A stretch of 32,964 nucleotides of DNA from a virus. Within the stretch, counting starts at the first letter, position 1; each line of letters starts with the position of its first letter. The notes below the pieces were generated by a model that saw only the letters and a program-made list of their open reading frames with translations, was not told the origin of the DNA and did not search any database. Made by a program: the position numbers and the translations under genes. The DNA lies in IMG/VR virus record IMGVR_UViG_3300031841_002095, positions 1 to 32,964 of that record; one strand, 5' to 3'. This document shows, in pieces, positions 8,180 to 13,453 of this stretch.

Positions 8180-9097
8180 AAATCCTGCTGTAATTAATTT
8201 ACCAGCAGCAGCTTTTTGTTTATTCGACTTAATTAAAATCTTTTCATTTAATCTTCCGTCTTTAAATCTAGCTGGAATCTTTTCCATTAGTGGAGTGTAT
8301 AAATCCCAAGGTATACTTAATTGTAAACCTGTTCTACACTCATAGTAATCTCTTTCTAATAAGTAACTTGGTATATCTAAGTTGTATGCTTTTCTTAACA
8401 TAATATTATAATTAATACAATCCATCGCTCCAAGAGCATCTAATTCTATTAAAGGGTCTACTTTGCCGTGCATATAAATAGGCATCTTACTTGTTTCTAT
8501 AGTTTTAAAGTAAGTTGTTATTTGTTCATCTCTTGCATGATTTATGTAAGCATCAAGATCATGTTCCCACTTATATTTTTGAATAGGAGGAGTGCCATCT
8601 TTCATAAATAGTTCAGATTCTGTCATGTTTTCTAACTCATTCCAGTTCCATATTAAAAAAGAAGTGTCCACTTTATATCCACCAGTCTGACCTAGTATAT
8701 TATAGTAAGTTTTAAAAATACCATGATTATGAAAAGTATTTCTAGAAGTTGTTGCAACTAACTTTTTAAACCAAGAATTAGGTGGTAGTTGATTTCCTAT
8801 AAGTTCTTTTGTAAATATAGGTGCGCGTGTATAGCTTTGTATAATTTTGTTTATTTTACCTTTACCCATCCAATGTCTTTTAAACTGTAAAATCTGTTTT
8901 GCAGCTACATGGGTATCGTAAGGAGCTTGATATACTTGTACGTTATCAAAACTCTGTATGAGCCAATCTGCAACATCTTGGTCGTATTCATTATCGGACA
9001 TATACACATGCAAACGAAACTTCTCTGTCTTATCTAACAAAGAGGCAAACGTAAACATGGAATATTTAGGGTGGTATCTAAGTAATATTTCTATCAT
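8162..9097 (-). CDS. Unknown protein, last gene of the tail-strand operon
   Basis: A 311-aa protein I do not recognise. It is soluble, with no signal peptide or membrane segment, and rich in Tyr, Trp and His. The N-terminal 60 residues (EILLRYHPKYSMF, then LHVYMSDNEYD and VQVYQAPYDTH) look like alternating beta/alpha units of a Rossmann-like half. The middle carries a Trp-rich stretch (FLIWNWNEL) and the end is basic. The start overlaps the previous gene by ATGA, so it is probably translated together with the GT-B-like protein. That pairing hints at a glycan-related or nucleotide-sugar-related job, but nothing in the sequence proves it. Its 3' end overlaps the GT29 gene tail to tail by 18 bases. 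Confidence 0.75.
   Translation of the reverse strand: MIEILLRYHPKYSMFTFASLLDKTEKFRLHVYMSDNEYDQDVADWLIQSFDNVQVYQAPYDTHVAAKQILQFKRHWMGKGKINKIIQSYTRAPIFTKELIGNQLPPNSWFKKLVATTSRNTFHNHGIFKTYYNILGQTGGYKVDTSFLIWNWNELENMTESELFMKDGTPPIQKYKWEHDLDAYINHARDEQITTYFKTIETSKMPIYMHGKVDPLIELDALGAMDCINYNIMLRKAYNLDIPSYLLERDYYECRTGLQLSIPWDLYTPLMEKIPARFKDGRLNEKILIKSNKQKAAAGKLITAGFSLGKV
8185..8217 (+). terminator. Candidate intrinsic terminator at the convergent junction
   Basis: CTGCTG at 8185-8190 can pair with CAGCAG at 8206-8211, one base before TTTTT at 8213-8217; a second CAGCAG at 8203-8208 gives an alternative register. The hairpin sits six bases after the stop of the last + strand gene, where transcription of the left module should end. 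It lies wholly inside the 3' coding end of the opposing gene. The loop is long (12-15 bases), so strength is uncertain. On the other strand the T-run is short (GATTTT), which makes the signal mainly + directed. Confidence 0.5.
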
Positions 9098-9987
9098 TTT
9101 GTTTTATAATCCCAAAAGTTTTCCTGGTAAAGATACATTCTTTCTTCTGCATCTTCATCGAAGTCAAATATCATTCCTGACCTCTTGCTTGATAATATTT
9201 TAAGTAAAGCTTCTCTTGAGTTTCGTACATCTGGTTGTGATATTGCATGATATACCGCTTCATAGGTAAGAGGTTGTTTTTCTCTTGCGCTATATGGCGT
9301 TGAAACTAAACTTAATTGTTTATCTAATAATAATGCTATAATACCCATTTCACTGTTAGGGCATACTGCAGCTTCTTTGCAGTTAAGTAATACTTCAAAA
9401 CCACCTTCCTTGTGTCCTAGGACGTTTTCTTCTCCTAGTTCCATCTTTAATTTTGCTCTCCAAAGATGTGCTGTTATTGGATGTGGTTTTACTTTAAATC
9501 CTCTATCTACATGGTCTTTCATTCTTCTCCAAGATACAACGTTTTTATTCATTAAGTTGCTTCCTGGCGGGAAAATAACTTTTTCAGGAAACTCTTGTGG
9601 AGTTTGCAAAGTATATTTATTATGTAGATTTTCTCTTATTTTTTCTATTCTATCCCAATCAATCTCTTTTTCTCTAAGAGCAATTGAATGTAGTAGATTG
9701 TTATTTATTAATATGGAATTAACTCTAATATAAATCCCATTTCCTAAAAAATCTGTATATAACCAGCTTCTAATAGAGTACCTTTCATTAGTATTAAACC
9801 AAAGGTCATACTCAAAAGGCAATCCTCTATAATCTCTAGGAATTATTCTCTTCTTAAACTCTGCTAGTCGGTTTAAATCCTCTTTAGGTCTAAAACACGA
9901 ACCTGACTTCATTACATGAGTAGGAATATCTCCAAGGCTTTCGTTAATAGTCATGGCATCTATTGGGTTTTTAGATTTAACTGCCAT
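9094..9987 (-). CDS. Possible GT-B-like / capsule-polysaccharide-type transferase
   Basis: A 297-aa protein of uncertain family. The second half has features of GT-B-like polysaccharide enzymes such as capsule-synthesis and glycerophosphotransferase proteins. KVKPHP at 165-170 is followed by an acidic segment, a strand ending in ENVLGHKEGG, and then AAVCPNSEMGIIALLLDKQL (207-226). The last matches the pattern in which a Ser/Glu-containing loop binds the nucleotide or phosphate of the donor. The N-terminal half is unfamiliar, and no acceptor domain or membrane anchor is seen. It overlaps the 58-aa gene upstream by 11 bases and the unknown 311-aa gene downstream by 4. Function as a sugar or sugar-phosphate transferase is inferred from a few motifs only. 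Confidence 0.5.
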   Translation of the reverse strand: MAVKSKNPIDAMTINESLGDIPTHVMKSGSCFRPKEDLNRLAEFKKRIIPRDYRGLPFEYDLWFNTNERYSIRSWLYTDFLGNGIYIRVNSILINNNLLHSIALREKEIDWDRIEKIRENLHNKYTLQTPQEFPEKVIFPPGSNLMNKNVVSWRRMKDHVDRGFKVKPHPITAHLWRAKLKMELGEENVLGHKEGGFEVLLNCKEAAVCPNSEMGIIALLLDKQLSLVSTPYSAREKQPLTYEAVYHAISQPDVRNSREALLKILSSKRSGMIFDFDEDAEERMYLYQENFWDYKTK

Positions 9988-10153
9988 TTTGTTTTAACTC
10001 AAATATTATTTTTTCTAAGTTTTTTACTCTTTCCTCGTATTCACCGATACTTTCAAAGAAAGCACTCATCATGCTTTCCATTTTTTTATTTAAATAATCT
10101 GTATCGACCTTAGTTCGTTCATTTAAAGGAACTCTTGTATCTTGTATTGACAT
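9977..10153 (-). CDS. 58-aa coiled-coil protein
   Basis: A short gene fills the gap between the Thr-rich fibre gene and the GT-B-like gene. It runs from ATG at 10153-10151 to TAA at 9979-9977 and encodes 58 aa beginning MSIQDTRVPLNERTKVD. Its ATG shares one base with the fibre gene stop (TAATG), the junction style used throughout this strand. It overlaps the next gene by 11 bases. Residues about 20-55 form a likely amphipathic helix or short coiled coil (YLNKKMESMM through ERVKNLEKIIFEL). No family is recognised. The position directly after a repeat fibre would suit a small chaperone or trimerisation partner of that fibre, but this is only a guess. Confidence 0.65.
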   Translation of the reverse strand: MSIQDTRVPLNERTKVDTDYLNKKMESMMSAFFESIGEYEERVKNLEKIIFELKQNGS

Positions 10154-13100
10154 TATGTTTCACTCCATTTTGAGCCATCCCAGAAGGAGAATCCATAATC
10201 TGCGTCACTTGTAACTTCAGTGTCAAATAAGGTTCCAGCTGAGCTGGCGGTTAATCTTTCAAATATCGACGTTTGTGTTAAAGTTTGAATCGTCGTTAAA
10301 TGATCTGTTGTAATTGTTGTAAGTGTTGACTTACTTGTATTAAATGTTGTAGTTGTTGTGACCGTGGTATTAAAGGTTGTGGTAATAGTTGTATTAAATG
10401 TTGTTGTAGTACCAAAACCTGTTGTAGTTGTAATTGTTGTATTATATGTTGTTGTTGTACTTCTAACTGTGTCTGTACTTCTTGTTGTATTAAAAGTAGA
10501 TACTGTATCTCTACTTGTTTCTGTAGTTCTTTGTGTATTAAATGTAGTAACAGTTGCTCTACTTGTAAGTGTTGACTTACTTGTATTAAATGTAGTTGTT
10601 CTATTTGTTTCAAATACAGTAGTTGTACTTCTAGATGTTCCAGTATTTCTAGAACTTGCTCTTGAAGTTTGGAAAGCTGTTTCAAATGTAGTTGTTCTAC
10701 TAGTAGCTGTATTTACAGCGAATGTTGTTACAAAAGAGGTATTAGCTGCAAATGTTGTTTGAGTACTTCTTGAAGTAGTAGTACCTAATGATGTATTTGT
10801 ATTTACACCAAATGTTGTTTGAGTACTTCTTGAAGTGGTAGTACCTAATGATGTATTTGTGTTTACTCCGAATGTACTTATAGTAGTTCTTGAAGTAGTA
10901 GTACCTAATGCTGTATTTGTGTTTGCAGCAAATGTTGTTATAAAAGAGGTTGCTCCTACAAAGTTTGTAATAGTTGACACACAAGTAGTTGTATTTCTTG
11001 TTGTACTTACGCTTGTATTTGTATTTGCAGCAAATGTTGTTATAAATGCAGTATTAACATTAGGCAATGCTGTTTGTCTAGAAGTATTTGTACTTCTACT
11101 TGTGCTTACACTTGTATTTGTATTTGCCGCGAATGTTGTTATAAAAGCTGTATTTACAGCGAATGTTGTAGTTACACTTGTATTTGTACTATTTGTAAAT
11201 CCTGTGCTTACTGATGTATTTGTAGCTACTGCTGTATTTGTATTTGCAGCGAATGTTGTTGTTATTGAAGTAGTAGTAGCATTAGTAAATCCTGTACTTA
11301 CTGATGTATTTGTAGCTACTGCTGTATTTGTATTTACAGCGAATGTTGTTGTTCTACAAGTAGTAGTTGCATTTGTAAATCCTGTACTTACGCCATATTG
11401 AGTTACGTTTGTAAATGCAGTAGTAATATTTGGTAACGCTGTACCATAACTTGTTGTTGTTCCTCTAGATGTATTTGTTGATGCTACAGGTATGGCTGTA
11501 CCTCTTGTAGTATTATATGCTGTATTTCTAGCTGTATTAGTGTTTCTTGCAGTATTTGTTGCTACAGCGAATGTTGTAAGAACGGCAAGTAGTTGAGTAT
11601 TTCTTGTTGTATTAGCTGCTGTATTTGTATTTCTACTCTCTGTCATAAAGTCAAAGAATGTTTCAAATTGCTCTTCACAGAAGGATACAATTGTATTAAC
11701 TACGAATACAGTTAGGTTAGTACCTCCAGTAGCATATGCTGTAGATCTTGATGTTGTTGTTCCTACAGATGTATTTGTATTATTCGTAAATCCTGTAGAG
11801 TTTGTAAACGATGTAGCTCTTGATGTGCCGTATGCTGTATTTATTGACGTATTCGTGTTATTTGTAAAGCTTGTAGTAACGTTTACGTTAGTTTGTCTAG
11901 AAGTAGTAGTTGCTCTACCTGTATTTGTATTTTGCGAAGTAGTAGTAGTTACAGCTGTATTTGTATTAACATTAGGCAATGCTGTTTGTCTAGAAGTATT
12001 TGTAGAGTTTGTAAACCCTGTATTTACCCCGAATGTTGTAACTCTTGCTGTGTTAGTATTTACATTTGGATATGCTGTATTTACAGAAGTATTTGTAGAG
12101 TTTGTAAACCCTGTATTTACTCCGAATGTTGTAACTCTTGCTGTGTTAGTATTTACAGCAGGGTATGCTGTATTTACAGAAGTATTGGTACTTCTACTTG
12201 TGCTTACTGATGTATTTGTACTTGCTCCAAATGTCGTTATAAAAGCTGTATTTACAGCGAATGTTGTTTTTCTAGAAGTAGTAGTTGCTCTACTTGTACT
12301 TACACTTGTATTTGTACTATTTGTAAATGTTGTTACAAAACTTGTAGCTGCTGTAAAGTTGGAAATAGTTGATATAGATGTATTTGTATTTCTCGTTGTA
12401 CTTACACTTGTATTTGTACTATTTGTAAATGTTGTAGTTGCTGCAAAGTTTGTAATAGTTGATATAGAAGTATTCGTTGCATTACTAAATGTTGTAACTG
12501 CCGCAAAGTTTGTAAGAGTTGCTATAGAAGTATTCGTTGCATTACTAAATGTTGTAACTGCTCCAAAGTTTGTAAGAGTTGCTATAGAAGTAGTTGTTCC
12601 TCTAGATGTTGTTACTGATGTATTTGTGCTATTTGTAAAACCTGTATTTCTTGATGTAGCAATTACTGTATCAAAGAATGTTGTATAGGCTGTCACAGTT
12701 GTATATGCAGTAACAGTAGCTAGTGAAGTATTAAATGTAGTTACTCTACTTGTTTCAAAAGTCGTAGTTGTACTGAATATAGTAGTAGTACTTAACGTGG
12801 TGTTAAATGTTGTTGTAGTACCAAAACCTGTTGTAGTTGTAATGGTAGTGTTGAATGTTGTAGTTGTGCTAAATACAGTATCAGTTGCTCTACTTGTGGT
12901 AAAAGTAGATACTGTATCTCTAGTTGTTTCTGTAGTTCTTTGTGTATTAAAAGTAGATACTCTAGAAGTATTGAATGTAGAGATAGTATCTCTTGTGGTA
13001 TTAAATATTGTTGTAGTATTAAATGAAGTTTCTTGAGTACCAGAAATATACGTTGTATTAGTATTAGTATTTCTATCAGTGACAAATACGATTTCAAACG

Positions 13101-13224
13101 GGCCCGCTAAAGACCCACTATCATTTACATATACTTCATTGACACGACGAAGTGTGCCACCGTCATTAACGGCAAGGAAGTCGATAGTTCGTAAACTACC
13201 GTTGTCATTGATATATAACGCCAT
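10153..13224 (-). CDS. Giant Thr/Asn/Ser-repeat fibre-like protein
   Basis: A 1023-aa protein of extreme composition. By eye about a third or more of residues are Thr, with Asn, Ser, Ala, Phe and Val making up most of the rest. Residues 1-45 hold three short repeats, INDNGSLR, VNDGGTLR and VNDSGSLA. Residues about 50-980 are imperfect NTNTSV/TTFxVNT repeats, with 20-residue and 31-residue units visible in tandem. One non-repetitive island (about 499-529, VFVVNTIVSFCEEQF onward) interrupts them. The last 35 residues are ordinary and end in FWDGSKW, a common tail-fibre pattern. Being among tail genes, it is probably a virion fibre or adhesin with a beta-rich repetitive shaft. No enzymatic motif is seen. 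The start has only a weak ribosome site and lies 3 bases after the upstream gene. Confidence 0.8.
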   Translation of the reverse strand: MALYINDNGSLRTIDFLAVNDGGTLRRVNEVYVNDSGSLAGPFEIVFVTDRNTNTNTTYISGTQETSFNTTTIFNTTRDTISTFNTSRVSTFNTQRTTETTRDTVSTFTTSRATDTVFSTTTTFNTTITTTTGFGTTTTFNTTLSTTTIFSTTTTFETSRVTTFNTSLATVTAYTTVTAYTTFFDTVIATSRNTGFTNSTNTSVTTSRGTTTSIATLTNFGAVTTFSNATNTSIATLTNFAAVTTFSNATNTSISTITNFAATTTFTNSTNTSVSTTRNTNTSISTISNFTAATSFVTTFTNSTNTSVSTSRATTTSRKTTFAVNTAFITTFGASTNTSVSTSRSTNTSVNTAYPAVNTNTARVTTFGVNTGFTNSTNTSVNTAYPNVNTNTARVTTFGVNTGFTNSTNTSRQTALPNVNTNTAVTTTTSQNTNTGRATTTSRQTNVNVTTSFTNNTNTSINTAYGTSRATSFTNSTGFTNNTNTSVGTTTSRSTAYATGGTNLTVFVVNTIVSFCEEQFETFFDFMTESRNTNTAANTTRNTQLLAVLTTFAVATNTARNTNTARNTAYNTTRGTAIPVASTNTSRGTTTSYGTALPNITTAFTNVTQYGVSTGFTNATTTCRTTTFAVNTNTAVATNTSVSTGFTNATTTSITTTFAANTNTAVATNTSVSTGFTNSTNTSVTTTFAVNTAFITTFAANTNTSVSTSRSTNTSRQTALPNVNTAFITTFAANTNTSVSTTRNTTTCVSTITNFVGATSFITTFAANTNTALGTTTSRTTISTFGVNTNTSLGTTTSRSTQTTFGVNTNTSLGTTTSRSTQTTFAANTSFVTTFAVNTATSRTTTFETAFQTSRASSRNTGTSRSTTTVFETNRTTTFNTSKSTLTSRATVTTFNTQRTTETSRDTVSTFNTTRSTDTVRSTTTTYNTTITTTTGFGTTTTFNTTITTTFNTTVTTTTTFNTSKSTLTTITTDHLTTIQTLTQTSIFERLTASSAGTLFDTEVTSDADYGFSFWDGSKWSET
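10741..10920 (-). repeat. Three tandem 60-bp units in the Thr-rich gene
   Basis: Three consecutive 60-base units (10741-10800, 10801-10860, 10861-10920) encode 20-residue units of the type NTNTSLGTTTSRSTQTTFGV. The first two differ at only a few bases, which suggests recent duplication; the third has diverged more. Confidence 0.85.
11993..12178 (-). repeat. Two tandem 93-bp units in the Thr-rich gene
   Basis: Segments starting at 11993 and 12086 repeat with a 93-base period. They encode a 31-residue unit with STNTSVNTAYP, VNTNTARV and TTFGVNTGFTN. Differences are scattered single bases, apart from a short run within the AYPxV segment. Confidence 0.8.
12421..12600 (-). repeat. Three tandem 60-bp units near the 5' end of the Thr-rich gene
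   Basis: Units 12421-12480, 12481-12540 and 12541-12600 encode the 20-residue unit TSIATLTNFAAVTTFSNATN. The last two are almost identical. This is a different 20-residue family from the one at 10741-10920, so the shaft is a mosaic of separately expanded units. Confidence 0.85.
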
Positions 13225-13227
13225 ATA

Positions 13228-13452
13228 TTAACTCGAATATACAAACCATATATGACCACTCGATGTTCCACTTACGTTAGTGGGAGCTGTTTGAGTAATT
13301 GTATATGGTAGTCTTGCTGATGAAACAGTTCCACTTGTGATTTTATCCGCTGCTATAGTAATATCTGCTGCAGCTCCTGCGCTGTCAAACTTTTCACTAC
13401 CATCAACACTTAAACCTGCGTCCTCGATGTTAAAGTTTAATTTTGTTCCCAT
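13228..13452 (-). CDS. Small tail appendage protein
   Basis: A 74-aa protein between two large fibre genes. It ends in SSGHIWFVYSS. The GxIWF(V/D)Y pattern is the short beta-hairpin seen in many phage fibre and collar proteins, and is echoed by GDLFYDT in the 125-aa protein of this operon. The central part (ADITIAADKITSGTVSSARLP) is like the I-x-x-x-KI-x-x-GTV units of tail-fibre repeats. A strong ribosome site (AGAGGT, six bases ahead of the ATG) supports expression. It is probably a structural or adaptor piece of the fibre assembly; no precise role is known. Confidence 0.7.
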   Translation of the reverse strand: MGTKLNFNIEDAGLSVDGSEKFDSAGAAADITIAADKITSGTVSSARLPYTITQTAPTNVSGTSSGHIWFVYSS

Positions 13453-13453
13453 T

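Larger units (their letters stand above)
10394..12843 (-). repeat. Long-distance in-frame direct repeats within the Thr-rich gene
   Basis: Bases 10394-10434 and 12803-12843 are identical over 41 positions and lie 2409 bases (803 codons) apart. The similarity continues with mismatches for about 120 bases on the higher-coordinate side. Both copies encode the block NTTITTTTGFGTTTTFNTT with surrounding QRTTET and RDTVSTF segments, so the N-terminal and C-terminal flanks of the repeat shaft are homologous. Because the spacing is a multiple of three, exchange between the copies would remove most of the shaft but keep the reading frame. Confidence 0.85.

Noticed and set aside
10741-12600. Regular 60-base repeats that might suggest a CRISPR array
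   Set aside because: Repeats are contiguous, coding and in frame, with no unique spacers between identical direct repeats and no cas genes nearby.
10358-13036. Long + strand frames rich in Val, Phe and Leu opposite the Thr-rich gene, looking like membrane proteins
   Set aside because: They are the antisense reading of Thr/Asn codon repeats, which turns into Val/Phe/Leu runs free of stops. They have no ribosome sites, no conserved motifs and the wrong strand for the operon.
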